Program-made: the position numbers and the translations under genes
Shown: positions 1-9,374 of the stretch, one piece after another
Layout: the number at the start of each line of letters is the position of its first letter
Numbering within the stretch: the first letter of the stretch is position 1
Notes under the pieces: generated by a model
Database searches by the model: none
The model's input: only the letters and a program-made list of their open reading frames with translations
What the model was told of the DNA's origin: nothing
Source: Corynebacterium mycetoides
GTDB taxonomy: Bacteria; Actinomycetota; Actinomycetes; Mycobacteriales; Mycobacteriaceae
Assembly (NCBI RefSeq): GCF_900103625.1
Contig: NZ_LT629700.1
Location: 806,001-870,000 of the forward strand
Direction: 5' to 3'
DNA: 64,000 bases

Positions 1-1771
1 CGACCAGCTCGCGCACCGTCGCCACGATCTGCTCCGCCGGCACCTCAAGCGTCTCGCCGCCCCGGATGCGCAGCTCCACGATGCCATCGCCAAACGAGCG
101 CCCGAGCACCACCACAAACGGCATGCCCAGGAGTTCGGCGTCCTTGAACTTGACCCCCGGCGACATCTTCGGGCGGTCGTCGAAAAGTACCTCGAGGCCC
201 GCGTCGTCCAGCTGGGCGACGAGCTTCTCGCCGGCCTCCAGTGCCGCGGCGTCCTTGTTCGCCACCACGACATGCACCTGGTACGGGGCGATGGCGACGG
301 GCCACACTAGGCCCTTGTCGTCGTGGCGCTGCTCGGCGACAACCGCCATCATCCGCGAGATGCCGATGCCGTAGGAACCCATCGTGGGCACGGCGCGCTT
401 GCCGCTTTCGTCGAGAATCTGCACGTCCATCGCCTCGGTGTACTTGCGGCCGAGCTGGAAGATGTGGCCCAGCTCGATGCCGCGCGCGAGCTTGACGGTG
501 CCGTTGCCGCTTGGCGACGGATCCCCCTCGCGGACCTCGGCCGCCTCCACGAACCCGTCCACGGTGAAATCGCGTCCGGCGACGAGCCCGACGACGTGGC
601 GCTGGCTCTCGTCCGCGCCCGTGATCCAGGCGGAGCCGTCCACGACGCGCGGGTCGGCGTACACCGGCACCCCGTTGGCGATCAGCGCGCGGGGGCCGAC
701 ATACCCCTTGACCAAGAAAGCGGAGTTCTTGAAGTCCTCCTCGCTCGCCAGCTCGAAGGTCGCCGGGGCGAGGGAGGCCTCGAGGCGCTTCTCGTCCAGC
801 TCGCGGTCGCCCGGGATCAATACACCTGCCAGGCGCGGGCCGACGGGCTGGCCGTCGTCGTCGAGCACCCGCGGGTCGTCGACCTTGACCACCATGCACT
901 TCAGGGTGTCGGCGGCGGTGACGGGGCGGCCGTCGACAAGCAGGCCCTCGCTGTTGGCCCAGTTGACCAGCGCCTCGATGGTCTCGGACTGCGGCGTCTC
1001 GTACACGCGCGCCTCCGGCTGGCCGTCAATCGGCTTCGCCGAGGGGGCGACGGTGACCACGGCCTCGACGTTGGCGGCGTAGTCCCCCGCCGAGGAAATG
1101 ACGAAGGTGTCCTCGCCGTTGTCGGAGTACGCGAGGAACTCCTCCGAGGCGGAGCCGCCCATCGCGCCCGAGGTGGCCTGGCAAATCTCGTAGCGGATGC
1201 CCACGCGGTCAAAAATCCGCTGGTAGGCCGCGCGGTGCTTGGCGTAGGACTCTGCGAGCCCCGCGTCGGTCATGTCGAAGGAGTAGGAATCCTTCATCAC
1301 AAACTCGCGGCCGCGCAGGATGCCCGCGCGCGGGCGGGCCTCGTCGCGGTACTTGGTCTGGATCTGGTAGAGCGTGACCGGGAAGTCCTTGTAGGAGGAG
1401 AACATCGACTTCACCGTGGTGGTGAACATCTCCTCGTGCGTCGGTCCGAGCAGCATGTCCGCGCCCTTGCGGTCCTTGAGGCGGAACAGGTCGTCGCCGT
1501 ACTCGGTCCAGCGGTTGGTCTGCTCGTAGGGCTCGCGCGGCAGCAGCGCCGGGAAGAGAAGCTCCTGGGCGCCCATCGCGTCCATCTCCTCGCGCACTAC
1601 GCCCTCGATCTTGCGCAGGGTGCGCAGACCCAGCGGCAGCCAGGAATACACGCCCGGCGCGGCGCGGCGCACGTACCCCGCGCGGACCAGCAGCTTGTGG
1701 CTGGGCACCTCGGCATCGGCGGGGTCTTCGCGCAGCGTGCGCAGGAAAAGCTCGGTCAGGCGTGTGATCAT
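1..1771 (-). CDS. proS: Prolyl-tRNA synthetase (3' end cut by window edge)
   Basis: Charges tRNA-Pro with proline in the cytoplasm. The reading frame stays open for 590 codons to the window edge, close to the length of the corynebacterial enzyme (about 588 residues), so only the last few residues or the stop are missing. The N-terminus ([16 protein letters not shown]), the class II motif-2 stretch [10 protein letters not shown] followed by [10 protein letters not shown], and the insertion-domain start [11 protein letters not shown] identify bacterial-type ProS with an editing insertion. ATGs also exist at 1780 and 1783, but a TATGAT -10 box (1784-1779) sits exactly 7 bases before the ATG at 1771 and the family begins MITRL, so 1771 is preferred and the mRNA is probably leaderless. 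It is divergent from yaaA. Confidence 0.97.
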   Translation of the reverse strand, partial: MITRLTELFLRTLREDPADAEVPSHKLLVRAGYVRRAAPGVYSWLPLGLRTLRKIEGVVREEMDAMGAQELLFPALLPREPYEQTNRWTEYGDDLFRLKDRKGADMLLGPTHEEMFTTTVKSMFSSYKDFPVTLYQIQTKYRDEARPRAGILRGREFVMKDSYSFDMTDAGLAESYAKHRAAYQRIFDRVGIRYEICQATSGAMGGSASEEFLAYSDNGEDTFVISSAGDYAANVEAVVTVAPSAKPIDGQPEARVYETPQSETIEALVNWANSEGLLVDGRPVTAADTLKCMVVKVDDPRVLDDDGQPVGPRLAGVLIPGDRELDEKRLEASLAPATFELASEEDFKNSAFLVKGYVGPRALIANGVPVYADPRVVDGSAWITGADESQRHVVGLVAGRDFTVDGFVEAAEVREGDPSPSGNGTVKLARGIELGHIFQLGRKYTEAMDVQILDESGKRAVPTMGSYGIGISRMMAVVAEQRHDDKGLVWPVAIAPYQVHVVVANKDAAALEAGEKLVAQLDDAGLEVLFDDRPKMSPGVKFKDAELLGMPFVVVLGRSFGDGIVELRIRGGETLEVPAEQIVATVRELV

Positions 1772-1778
1772 GCGGAAC

Positions 1779-1795
1779 ATCATATCGCCTAAGGT
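1779..1795. promoter_or_regulatory. Divergent -10 elements, proS and yaaA
   Basis: The 31-bp gap between the proS and yaaA start codons holds TATGAT on the minus strand (1784-1779, 7 bases before proS ATG) and TAAGGT on the plus strand (1790-1795, 7 bases before yaaA ATG). Neither start has a Shine-Dalgarno sequence, so both transcripts are probably leaderless. The -10 assignment is inferred from spacing. Confidence 0.6.
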
Positions 1796-1802
1796 GTTCG
1801 GC

Positions 1803-2516
1803 ATGTTGATCGTGCTGCCACCGTCCGAAACCAAGGCGCCCGGCGGGTCTTTGTCGCCCATGGAGCTCTCGTTTCCCCAGCTCGATCGTGTCCGCGCCTC
1901 GCTTATCGACGACCTCGCGGCGCTGCCTCTGCCCACCATGATGTCCTCCTTGAAGTTGCCCGCCTCCAAGACCGAGGAGGCGCGGGAGAACCTGGTTTTG
2001 CGGGATGCTCCCGTCATGCCGGCGATTCTGCGCTACACCGGCGTGCTCTACGACGCCCTCTCCCCCGCCACCCTGCCCGCCGACGCACTGTCGCGGCTCG
2101 CCGTGGGCTCTGCTCTGTTCGGGGTCGTGCGGGCGGGCGACCTCATCCCCCGCTACCGGCTCTCCGGCGGCTCCAAGGTGCCCGCCGCCGACGGCTCGCT
2201 GCCGACGATGAAGGCGCGCTGGGGTTCCCTGATTACCTCCGTCCTGTCCGCCGATCCGTTCGTGGTCGACTTGCGCTCCGGCACGTACGCCCAGCTCGGG
2301 CGCGTGCCCGACGCGGTGACGGTGCGGGTGGAATCCGTGCTTGCCGACGGCTCGCGCGCAGTCGTCAGCCACTTCAACAAACACTACAAAGGCGAGCTCG
2401 CCCGCGTGTTGGCGTCGGGCCCGGAGGTGTCCTCGGTAGACGGCGTCGCCGACGTTGCGCGCGGCGCCGGTCTCGCCGTGGAAGTCGACGGGCATCAGCT
2501 CACCCTGGTGGTGTGA
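1803..2516 (+). CDS. yaaA: YaaA family peroxide-stress protein (UPF0246)
   Basis: A 237-residue protein of the YaaA/DUF328 family. In E. coli the homologue limits free iron during peroxide stress and has DNA-binding activity; the role in actinobacteria is not established. Family hallmarks visible are the N-terminal [11 protein letters not shown], the central [10 protein letters not shown] around residue 80, and [14 protein letters not shown] near residue 200. The ATG at 1803 is chosen because the family starts there and a TAAGGT -10 box lies 7 bases upstream. The last 22 bases overlap the converging DUF559 gene. One copy of the dispersed CGTCGAYAAGCR word (1900-1911) lies inside the gene. Confidence 0.9.
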   Translation: MLIVLPPSETKAPGGSLSPMELSFPQLDRVRASLIDDLAALPLPTMMSSLKLPASKTEEARENLVLRDAPVMPAILRYTGVLYDALSPATLPADALSRLAVGSALFGVVRAGDLIPRYRLSGGSKVPAADGSLPTMKARWGSLITSVLSADPFVVDLRSGTYAQLGRVPDAVTVRVESVLADGSRAVVSHFNKHYKGELARVLASGPEVSSVDGVADVARGAGLAVEVDGHQLTLVV

Positions 2517-3430
2517 AGCGCGGCCTGAACCTCCTGCACAAAGGCGCGCGGGTTGTTGTGGAGGAACCCGGGGCGGTAGCGCAGGACCGCGTATCCCTGG
2601 TTCTCGATGCGCTTCTTCCTGTCGTTCTCCTTCTTGATCCGCGCCGCGGTGTCCTCGGCATACTTGACGTCCCCGTCGATCTCGATGAGAACCCGCTCCC
2701 CTACCGACAGGTCCGCTCTGTAGTGGCCCACCCCGAACTGCGGCACCGGCGCGAACCCGGCCTCGATGAGCAGCGCCCGAGCGTAACTCTCGTACGGCGA
2801 TTCCGACAGCTCCGTGGCGTGCTTGAGACACATCCGCGCCACCGGCGCCCCCTTGAACCTGCCCATCCGCCTGATTTCGCTGCGTATCGACGTCTTGTCC
2901 ACGCCCGCGCGAAGAAGCCAGTCAAAGGCCACGAGCCCCTCGCAGAACCCGTGGCTGCGCGCGATGTCAATGGCCGTTCTGGTCAGACGGGTCGCGCGCA
3001 CCCCGTTGAGTTCGTACGTCTCGCGCGGCGTGAGCCGGAACCTCCGCAGCGCGTAGTTCGGGTTCGCCCGCACCGAGGGCGCGAGGTTTCCTTTCAACCC
3101 GGCGAGCTCGACTTTCTCGTCGGTCAGCGGCAGCACCCACATCCCCCCGACGCGCGCGGCTGATCTCCCCACCAGCACAGGAACCCGGGTGTTTCTGCAG
3201 GCCGCGACCGCCTCGAGGAACCGCCGCTCGTGGTTGGGCAGGGCTGCCCACTCGGCCGTGGGATAGAACAGTTGCTTCGACAGCGCCGTCAGCGCCCCAT
3301 CGGCGATTGCGTCCCAGACCTCGTGATCACCGTGCGTGGCCGCGCGCGTATCGACGATGCGTTCCGCGAGCCCCCACCGCCGCGCTTGTTCGTGCGCCAC
3401 GTCCACCTGATTTCTGCGATCAACTCCCAT
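2495..3430 (-). CDS. DUF559 endonuclease-like protein
   Basis: 311 residues. The C-terminal third (about 205-300) matches the DUF559/Vsr-like PD-(D/E)XK nuclease fold: SPYESYARALL, then YRADLSVG (Asp240), then VLIEIDGDVKY (Glu250, Asp252) and RKKRIENQGYAVLRYRP. The N-terminal part resembles the helical and AbiEi-like region that often precedes DUF559 in actinobacteria. No biochemical role is settled for this group; DNA repair, defence or toxin-antitoxin roles have been suggested by domain context. It converges on yaaA with a 22-bp overlap. A long imperfect inverted repeat and an AAA ATPase lie behind its start, so the region looks like a small accessory insertion. ATG at 3430; no clear ribosome site seen. 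Confidence 0.75.
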   Translation of the reverse strand: MGVDRRNQVDVAHEQARRWGLAERIVDTRAATHGDHEVWDAIADGALTALSKQLFYPTAEWAALPNHERRFLEAVAACRNTRVPVLVGRSAARVGGMWVLPLTDEKVELAGLKGNLAPSVRANPNYALRRFRLTPRETYELNGVRATRLTRTAIDIARSHGFCEGLVAFDWLLRAGVDKTSIRSEIRRMGRFKGAPVARMCLKHATELSESPYESYARALLIEAGFAPVPQFGVGHYRADLSVGERVLIEIDGDVKYAEDTAARIKKENDRKKRIENQGYAVLRYRPGFLHNNPRAFVQEVQAALHTTRVS

Positions 3431-3484
3431 GGACGTTTAGACCCCTCGGCGGCGCGCCGGGTTCCTTGTGTGGCCGTGTTCCGG

Positions 3485-3580
3485 CCAGAGTGGGACGTCC
3501 CAAAGGGGATAGTTCGCCATTCCGTTTTGATACCACCTTTCATGACGGCGATATATCCCCTCCCGGATGTCCCACTCTGG
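3485..3580. repeat. Long imperfect inverted repeat (MITE-like or cruciform)
   Basis: Outer arms CCAGAGTGGGACGTCCC (from 3485) and GGATGTCCCACTCTGG (to 3580) pair, and the pairing continues inward through GGGGATA/TATCCCC and GGCGA/TCGCC toward a centre near 3532. The whole unit is about 96 bp and lies between the DUF559 gene and the AAA ATPase. I see no clear target-site duplication. It could be a degenerate miniature mobile element or a structured regulatory region. Confidence 0.6.
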
Positions 3581-3630
3581 AGAATGGGGCATGCGTGACG
3601 ACGGCCGCACCGACGCGCCGGCCACCTCAT

Positions 3631-3675
3631 TTATCAATTTATCAACCGCGCCCGCTTATCAATTTATCAATCGCG
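3631..3675 (+). repeat. Direct repeat, probable operator of the AAA ATPase gene
   Basis: TTATCAATTTATCAACCGCG (3631-3650) recurs as TTATCAATTTATCAATCGCG (3656-3675), 25 bp apart and 19/20 identical. The second copy ends directly before a TAGGCT -10 box (3676-3681), 7 bases from the ATG at 3689. The AT-rich repeats stand out from the GC-rich surroundings and cover the -35 region, so they fit an operator for tight control. The binding protein is unknown. Confidence 0.6.
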
Positions 3676-3688
3676 TAGGCTGCAGGCC

Positions 3689-4807
3689 ATGAACAAGAAC
3701 CCGTTCCGCCCCACCTTCGGCGCCAGCCCGCGGGTCTGGGCGGGCCGCGAAGCCGTCATCGAGGAGTTCCGCCGCGCCCTAGACAACGGCCCGGGCGACC
3801 CACACCGCAGCGTCATCATCTCCGGTTCGCGCGGCATTGGCAAGACAGTGCTGCTAACGGAGCTCGAGGACGTGGCCAAGCGCCAGGGGTGGATCGTCGT
3901 TCGGGCGTCCGGGCGCGAAGGCATGGCGGAGACGCTCACCAACTCGGCCATCCCCGAGGCCATCGAGCGCGTCCAGCCCGGCGGAGACCGCAAACTCACC
4001 GGCATCAACATCGCCGGCCTCGGCGGAGTGCGCAGCGAGCTGACGGAAAAGGACTCCACGCCGCGGCTGGTCACCCGCCTGCACGAGCTCCTCGGCGCGC
4101 TGCGCGGCGCCGGCGTGCTCATCACCATCGACGAGATCCAGGACGCCGACCCGGACGAGCTCACCCAGATCGCGGTGGCCTACCAGGACCTTGTCCGCGA
4201 CGACGCCGACATCGCGCTTGCCATGGCGGGGCTGACCCAGGGTGTGAACAGGCTGCTGGATTTGCCGGGCGCGACGTTCCTGCGCCGGGCGCGCCACTAT
4301 GAGCTGGGCCCGCTCACGCTTGACGACGCCACCACGACGCTCACCCAGACAGCCCACGACGCCGGCCGGGAGTTCGTCCTCACCGCGGCGCAGGCGGCGA
4401 GCCGGGTCTCGCAGGGCTACCCCTACCTCGTGCAGCTGATCGGCTACCTCGCGTGGGAGGCGGCGGACGGGCCGATCGATCTCGACGCGGTGGAGGCGGT
4501 GCGCGACGAGGCGGTGGCGCGGCTGGGGACGCAGGTGCACCAGCCGTCGCTACGCGACGTCCCGCCGCGGCAGCGCGAGTACCTCGACGCGATGGCGCAC
4601 ATTGAGTACCAGACGGGTAGCAGCAGGATTAGTAGTAAGGACTTGGGGGTGGCGTTGGACAGGGCGTCGACAAGCATGTCAGATACCCGCGCCAAGCTGA
4701 TCGAGCGTGACCTCATCGTTCCCGCGGGGTGGGGCGAGGTGAGTTTCGCGCAGCCGTACCTGGGCGAGTACCTGCGCAACCAGCAGCGCCCGCGGCGGAT
4801 CAGCTAG
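3689..4807 (+). CDS. AAA family ATPase with C-terminal winged-helix-like region
   Basis: 372 residues. Walker A is GSRGIGKT (46-53) and Walker B is LITIDEIQDAD (Asp148-Glu149), in the layout of the Orc1/STAND-related AAA ATPases that occur as single genes in actinobacteria. The C-terminal part (about 280-372) looks like a small DNA-binding domain: DLGVALDRASTSMSDTRAKL then LIERDLIVPAG. No target or partner is known; it may be a regulator or part of a small accessory module with the neighbouring DUF559 gene. The start lies 7 bases after TAGGCT, so the mRNA is probably leaderless, under the duplicated 20-bp element. The last 8 bases overlap the converging methyltransferase gene. Confidence 0.8.
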   Translation: MNKNPFRPTFGASPRVWAGREAVIEEFRRALDNGPGDPHRSVIISGSRGIGKTVLLTELEDVAKRQGWIVVRASGREGMAETLTNSAIPEAIERVQPGGDRKLTGINIAGLGGVRSELTEKDSTPRLVTRLHELLGALRGAGVLITIDEIQDADPDELTQIAVAYQDLVRDDADIALAMAGLTQGVNRLLDLPGATFLRRARHYELGPLTLDDATTTLTQTAHDAGREFVLTAAQAASRVSQGYPYLVQLIGYLAWEAADGPIDLDAVEAVRDEAVARLGTQVHQPSLRDVPPRQREYLDAMAHIEYQTGSSRISSKDLGVALDRASTSMSDTRAKLIERDLIVPAGWGEVSFAQPYLGEYLRNQQRPRRIS

Positions 4808-5753
4808 CGCGCAGGACGGTGAACGTGCGGTCGCGCGCGACCTGCGCGACGCGGGCGAAGCGGCGCTCCACCTCGCCCCGGTAGCGCAGGTGGGAGTTGT
4901 GCACGAGGTAGAGACTGCCGCCGGGGGCGAGGAGGCGCTGGGAGGCGTCGAGGAGGCCGCCCACCAGGGTCACGTCGATGGTCGTGCCGTCGTGGAAGGG
5001 CGGGTTGAGCGCGATGGTGTCGAAGGAGGCGTCAGCGAACCGCGAGCCGGCGTCATCCCACGTGCAGTGCAGCCCGATGGCGCGGGCGGAGAGCACAGCG
5101 TCGGCATCCGAGTCCGTTGCGGTGATGTCGCCGGACAGTCCCCGGGAGACGGACCCGTTGCCGCAGCCGAGGTCGAGGAAGCGGCCCAGCTCGGCGGGCA
5201 GCGCGGAGCGCAGCAGCTCGCCGCCGGGGTCCGGCTTCGCGCCGGAGAAGACCCCGCCGAAGGCGACGAGGCCGCCCACCTCCGTGGGCGCGTAGGCCAC
5301 CGGCTGCGGTTGCGTGGCCACCAGGCAGCGGAACTTTCCGCGGCCCAGAGAGGCGGCCACGGAGCCGAAGGACTGGGCCAGCACCGTGTTCATCGAGCGT
5401 GAGAGGTGCTTGTTGTTCGCACCGAACACCACGGTGGCATCGTCGAAACCCGCGCCGGCGATTGCGCGCGCGACGTAGTCGAGCCGGGCCAGGGACTTCG
5501 GCATCTCGCCCACCGCCACGGCCGAACCGGCCGAGCCCGCGAGGAAGACATCGAGGCGGGTGTCGCCGGCGACGCGCGCCCCCGCGGAGGCCGCGACCTG
5601 GCAGCGGGCGTAATCCGGGTCCAGGAACGCCACGTCGTTGCCCGTCTCCAGCGCGGCGGCGAGCAGGTCGCCGGTGGGGTCGGCGCACACCAGAACCGTC
5701 TGCGCAGCGTCGAGGTCGGCCTGCGAGAGTATCAGTGCGTCAAGGGCGCGCAA
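4800..5753 (-). CDS. RsmC/RlmG-like rRNA guanine-N2 methyltransferase
   Basis: 317 residues, SAM-dependent class I methyltransferase. Motif I is FLDLGCGNGSVS (about 192-203), and the catalytic NPPF motif (IALNPPFHDG, 247-256) is the form used by the RsmC/RlmG family that methylates guanine N2 in rRNA. The N-terminal half (LVCADPTGDLLAAALE) is the degenerate duplicated domain typical of RsmC. Which nucleotide it modifies cannot be told from sequence. Its start overlaps the end of cobA by 14 bp, so the two are cotranscribed. The stop overlaps the end of the AAA ATPase gene. Confidence 0.8.
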   Translation of the reverse strand: MRALDALILSQADLDAAQTVLVCADPTGDLLAAALETGNDVAFLDPDYARCQVAASAGARVAGDTRLDVFLAGSAGSAVAVGEMPKSLARLDYVARAIAGAGFDDATVVFGANNKHLSRSMNTVLAQSFGSVAASLGRGKFRCLVATQPQPVAYAPTEVGGLVAFGGVFSGAKPDPGGELLRSALPAELGRFLDLGCGNGSVSRGLSGDITATDSDADAVLSARAIGLHCTWDDAGSRFADASFDTIALNPPFHDGTTIDVTLVGGLLDASQRLLAPGGSLYLVHNSHLRYRGEVERRFARVAQVARDRTFTVLRAS

Positions 5754-6477
5754 GGGCGGCCACCTCCCCGATGACGTACACGGCGGGCGAGGCGACGTTG
5801 TTGGCCTCCGTCACGTCAGCCAGGTTGCCCAGGTCACAGTAAAACGCGCGCTGCGAGGCGGTCTCGCCTTCCTGGATGACGGCTGCAGGGGTGGTGGGCG
5901 CAAGGGAGGCGTCGATAAGCGCGGCGGTGATCGCCCGGACGTGGCGCACGCCCATGATGACCACGATGGTGCCGCCGATCCGGGCGAGCGCGGGCCAGTC
6001 CACCAGCGACGCCGGGTGCGAGGGCGCGAGGTGGCCGGAGACGACGGTGAACGCGTGGGTCAGCCCCCGCTGGGTCACCGGGATGCCTGCGGCCGCCGGC
6101 ACGGAGATCGCGCTGGTCACACCCGGCACGACCTCGCAGGCGACGCCCGCGGCCGCGCACGCCTGCACCTCCTCGAAACCGCGACCGAACACGAACGGGT
6201 CGCCGCCCTTGAGCCGCACGACCCTGCGTCCCGCCAGCGCGTGGGTGACGATGAGCTCGTTGATGCGCTCCTGGGCGACCTGCCTGCCGTAGGGCAGCTT
6301 GGAGACGTCGATGAGCTCCTTGCCGTCGAGGTCGAGGAACTCCGGGAGCTGCGACGCGGGGCCCAGGTGGTCAGTGAGGATGACATCGGAGGCCTGAAGC
6401 GCGCGCAGCCCGCGGATGGTCAGCAGGTCCCAGTCGCCGGGCCCGCCGCCGACGAGTGTCACGGTTCCGTAGCTCAT
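5740..6477 (-). CDS. cobA: Uroporphyrinogen-III C-methyltransferase
   Basis: 245 residues. Adds two methyl groups from SAM to uroporphyrinogen III, giving precorrin-2 for siroheme or cobalamin. Visible signatures are [14 protein letters not shown] near the N-terminus, [35 protein letters not shown] and VVIMGV. It lacks the CysG dehydrogenase/chelatase part, so other enzymes must finish siroheme. A frame extends upstream, but the ATG at 6477 lies 8 bases after a TAGACT -10 box and starts the typical [10 protein letters not shown], so it is the start and the mRNA is likely leaderless. It is divergent from selO over a 24-bp gap and overlaps the methyltransferase downstream. Confidence 0.92.
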   Translation of the reverse strand: MSYGTVTLVGGGPGDWDLLTIRGLRALQASDVILTDHLGPASQLPEFLDLDGKELIDVSKLPYGRQVAQERINELIVTHALAGRRVVRLKGGDPFVFGRGFEEVQACAAAGVACEVVPGVTSAISVPAAAGIPVTQRGLTHAFTVVSGHLAPSHPASLVDWPALARIGGTIVVIMGVRHVRAITAALIDASLAPTTPAAVIQEGETASQRAFYCDLGNLADVTEANNVASPAVYVIGEVAALARP

Positions 6478-6485
6478 GGCGTTTA

Positions 6486-6495
6486 AGTCTAGGGT
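6486..6495. promoter_or_regulatory. Overlapping divergent -10 elements, cobA and selO
   Basis: TAGACT on the minus strand (6491-6486) and TAGGGT on the plus strand (6490-6495) overlap by two bases at 6490-6491. They lie 8 and 6 bases from the cobA and selO ATGs. The whole intergenic gap is 24 bp, so both promoters must share this core and reach into the opposite gene for their -35 contacts. Confidence 0.55.
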
Positions 6496-6501
6496 GGGGT
6501 C

Positions 6502-7644
6502 ATGAACGCGCCCACGCTCGCCCAGTCGTTTGCTCGCGACCTGCCCGAGATGGCCGCGCCCGCGCGCGCCGCCGATTTCCCGCAGCCTCGCCTGGTTGTG
6601 CTCAACGAGCCCCTGGCGCGCGAGCTCGGCCTCGACCCGCAGTGGCTGCGCACGGACGAGGGAACCGCCTGGCTCGCCGGCTCCGCGGGCGGTCACGCCA
6701 CCGCCTACGCCGGGCACCAGTTCGGGCAGTTCGTGCCCGTGCTTGGCGACGGCCGCGCGCTCCTGCTCGGGGACATCGCCGGGCGCGAGATCCAGCTCAA
6801 GGGGTCCGGGCTGACCCCCTACTCCCGGCCGGGGACGGACGGCCGCGGCGCGATCGGGCCGATGCTGCGCGAGTACCTGGTCAGCGAATTCATGCACGCC
6901 GCAGGGGTCCCCACCACGCGCTCCCTGGCCGTTATCGGCACCGGCGAGCGGGTCCTGCGCCAGCAGGGGTACGTGCCCGGCGGGGTGCTCGCGCGCGTGG
7001 CCACCTCACATCTGCGCGTGGGCAGCGTCCAGTACGCCGCGACGCGCTCGCCCGACCTCGTGGCCAAGGTGGTTGCGGCCGCGGGCTTTTCCACCGCGGC
7101 GGAGCTGCTGGCGGAGGTCATGGAGCGCCAGCTGGCGCTTGTGGCACGGTGGACCCGCCTCGGGTTCATCCACGGGGTAATGAACACCGACAACACCACG
7201 CTCACGGGCGAGACCATCGACTACGGCCCCTGCGCGTTCACCGAGACGCTGCGCGCCGACGCGGTGTACTCCTCCATCGATTCCGCGGGGCGCTACGCCT
7301 TCGGCAACCAGCCCAACATCATCGCCTGGAACCTCACCCGCCTGGCCGAGGCGCTCCTGCCCTTGCTGAGCGAGGACGAGGCGCGCTCCATTCTGGGCAC
7401 AGTGCAAGCCCGCTGGAACCACCACTGGGAGGCGTCGGCGGACGCGCTGGCCTCGGAGCTGGTATTCATGCCCCGCAACCAGATGCTGCAGCGCGCCATC
7501 ACCGCCGCCGAGCGCGACGGCGACTTCGCGCGCTACTTCGAGCTGCTCGCCGCGGTGACGGACCCGTACAACCCCGGGGCCGGCCCGGAGTGGATGGCGC
7601 AGCCCGAGGGCGACGCCCCGTTTATCACCTACTGCGGGACGTAG
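6502..7644 (+). CDS. selO: SelO/YdiU protein adenylyltransferase, short form
   Basis: 380 residues of the SelO pseudokinase family, which transfers AMP to protein Ser/Thr/Tyr and is tied to redox homeostasis. The core is intact: [33 protein letters not shown], and the catalytic/metal stretch [24 protein letters not shown] with the two metal ligands (Asn and Asp). It ends in TYCGT, close to the C-terminal Cys feature of the family. E. coli SelO has about 478 residues; here the part between [14 protein letters not shown] and [11 protein letters not shown] is much shorter, about 90 residues missing, with the frame intact. The start is 6 bases after TAGGGT, probably leaderless. It converges on mqo with a 15-bp gap and no clear terminator. 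Confidence 0.88.
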   Translation: MNAPTLAQSFARDLPEMAAPARAADFPQPRLVVLNEPLARELGLDPQWLRTDEGTAWLAGSAGGHATAYAGHQFGQFVPVLGDGRALLLGDIAGREIQLKGSGLTPYSRPGTDGRGAIGPMLREYLVSEFMHAAGVPTTRSLAVIGTGERVLRQQGYVPGGVLARVATSHLRVGSVQYAATRSPDLVAKVVAAAGFSTAAELLAEVMERQLALVARWTRLGFIHGVMNTDNTTLTGETIDYGPCAFTETLRADAVYSSIDSAGRYAFGNQPNIIAWNLTRLAEALLPLLSEDEARSILGTVQARWNHHWEASADALASELVFMPRNQMLQRAITAAERDGDFARYFELLAAVTDPYNPGAGPEWMAQPEGDAPFITYCGT

Positions 7645-7659
7645 CCGGAGTTACTGCCG

Positions 7660-9162
7660 CTACTGTGCGTCGACCAGGCCCAGAGCCTTCTGGGTGGTCT
7701 CCCACTGCTCGTTGTACGCATTGGCGTCGCGCTTGAGCGAGGTGCCGTAGGTGGGGAACATCTCGTGCAGGGTATCGGCCCAATCGATCATGTGCTCGCC
7801 GAAGCAGCGCTCCAGCAGCTCGAGCATCGCAGCCGGGGTAATCGACGCTCCCGGGGAGGCGCCCAGGATGCCGGCGATGGTGCCGTCCTGATCGTTGACC
7901 AGCGCGGTGCCGAACTCGAGTGAGCCGAACGTCGGCGCGCCGGCGGGCTTGATCACCTGGACGCGCTGGCCGGCGACGACGGTCTCCCAATCCTTGCCGT
8001 CCGCCTCCGGGTAGTACTCGCGCAGCACATCGAGGCGACCGTCGAAGTCCTTGAACACCTCTTCCACGAGGTACTTGACCAGGCCGAGGTTCGTGGCGGC
8101 GACGCCGAGGTAAGAGGTCAGGTTGTCCGGGCGGATGGACTTGAACAGGTCGAGGTAGCTGCCCTTCTTCAGGAACTTCGGGCTCCAGCCGCCGTAGGGG
8201 CCGAACAGGAGGGACTGCTCGCCGTCGATCACGCGCAGGTCCAGGTGCGGCACCGACATCGGCGGGGCGCCCACCTTCGCCTTGCCGTACACCTTGGCCT
8301 GGTGCTGCTGCACCAGCTCCTGGTTGGTGGTGCGCAGCCACATGCCCGAAATCGGGAAGCCCGCGTACCCGCGCACCTCCGGGACCCCGGCCTTGCCCAG
8401 GAGGTCAAGCGCGTAGCCGCCGGCGCCCACGAAGACGAAGCGGGCGCGAGTGACCTGCTTGTCGCCCGTGTGGACGTTGCGGACTGTGACCTCCCAGAAC
8501 TTGCCTGCCCGCTTGATGTTGACAACCTCGTGGCCGTAGCGGACGACGGTGCCCTGGCGCTGCGCGTCCTCCAGGAACTGCTTGGTCAGCGCGCCGTAGT
8601 TGATGTCGGTGCCGGTGTCGGTCCACGAGATGGCGACCGGCTCCTCGGCAAAGTCGCGGCCCTTGGCCATCAGCGGCAGCTTGTCGGAGAACTCCTGGGG
8701 GTCACGGGTGAAGTGCATCTCCGGGAACATGTGGTTGGCCGACAGGATGTCGTAGCGGCGGCGCAGGTAGTCGATCTGCTCCTCGCCCTGGGCGAAGGAA
8801 ACGTGAGGCACGCGGTTGATGAAATTCCCCGGGTTCTCGAGCACGCCCCTGCCGATCTGGTGGGTCCAGAACTGGCGGGAGAGCTGGAACTTCTCGTTGA
8901 TCGCCATTGCCTTGGAGACGTCGATCTTGCCCTTCTTCTCCGGGGTGTAGTTCAGCTCGCACAGGGCGGAGTGGCCGGTGCCGGCGTTGTTCAACGCGTA
9001 GGACGACTCCTGCGCGGGGCCATCCAGGCGTTCGTAGACAACCTGGGTCCAGCTGGGCTCCAGCTGGCGCAGCATGGCACCCAGGGTCGCGCTCATGATT
9101 CCGGCTCCGATGAGCAGGACATCCGCTTCATCGCTAAACCTCTTGTTGCCTTGTTCAGACAT
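7660..9162 (-). CDS. mqo: Malate:quinone oxidoreductase
   Basis: 500 residues, the same as C. glutamicum Mqo. A peripheral membrane FAD enzyme that oxidises malate to oxaloacetate and reduces (mena)quinone; in corynebacteria it is the main malate-oxidising step of the TCA cycle. The FAD-binding motif is LLIGAGIMSATLG (16-28), followed by NNAGTGHSALCELNYTP; later FPISGMWLR, TSYLGVAATN and ILGASPGASITPAAMLELL fit the family. The start has AGAGG 8 bases upstream of the ATG and a TAAATA box further up. It is divergent from the alpha/beta hydrolase gene across 212 bp. Confidence 0.97.
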   Translation of the reverse strand: MSEQGNKRFSDEADVLLIGAGIMSATLGAMLRQLEPSWTQVVYERLDGPAQESSYALNNAGTGHSALCELNYTPEKKGKIDVSKAMAINEKFQLSRQFWTHQIGRGVLENPGNFINRVPHVSFAQGEEQIDYLRRRYDILSANHMFPEMHFTRDPQEFSDKLPLMAKGRDFAEEPVAISWTDTGTDINYGALTKQFLEDAQRQGTVVRYGHEVVNIKRAGKFWEVTVRNVHTGDKQVTRARFVFVGAGGYALDLLGKAGVPEVRGYAGFPISGMWLRTTNQELVQQHQAKVYGKAKVGAPPMSVPHLDLRVIDGEQSLLFGPYGGWSPKFLKKGSYLDLFKSIRPDNLTSYLGVAATNLGLVKYLVEEVFKDFDGRLDVLREYYPEADGKDWETVVAGQRVQVIKPAGAPTFGSLEFGTALVNDQDGTIAGILGASPGASITPAAMLELLERCFGEHMIDWADTLHEMFPTYGTSLKRDANAYNEQWETTQKALGLVDAQ

Positions 9163-9361
9163 CCGTTCATCCTCTTCGATATTTAGTCAGTGGGGCGGGC
9201 TCGACGCTCACGTGAAGGTCCCCGGAATCACATGCACAATTCCGGCTTGGGTGACTAGCCTACGCTTAACGTTTATCCAACTGGTAACGTGACCCGCTCC
9301 AATCGACGGTAAATGAGTGGCCGGGCACACTGTTTCGACCGTATCTGCGCCCGAAACGGCC

Positions 9362-9367
9362 TAGTAT
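9362..9367 (+). promoter_or_regulatory. -10 element of the alpha/beta hydrolase gene
   Basis: TAGTAT ends 7 bases before the ATG at 9375, with no Shine-Dalgarno sequence between. This fits a leaderless transcript. The rest of the 9163-9374 gap holds the mqo promoter region; no other element is clear. Confidence 0.55.
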
Positions 9368-9374
9368 CGGTGCC

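Noticed and set aside
323..1792. Long plus-strand frame across the first 1.8 kb.
   Set aside because: It is antisense to proS, and the high GC content keeps such frames open; no conserved domain is seen.
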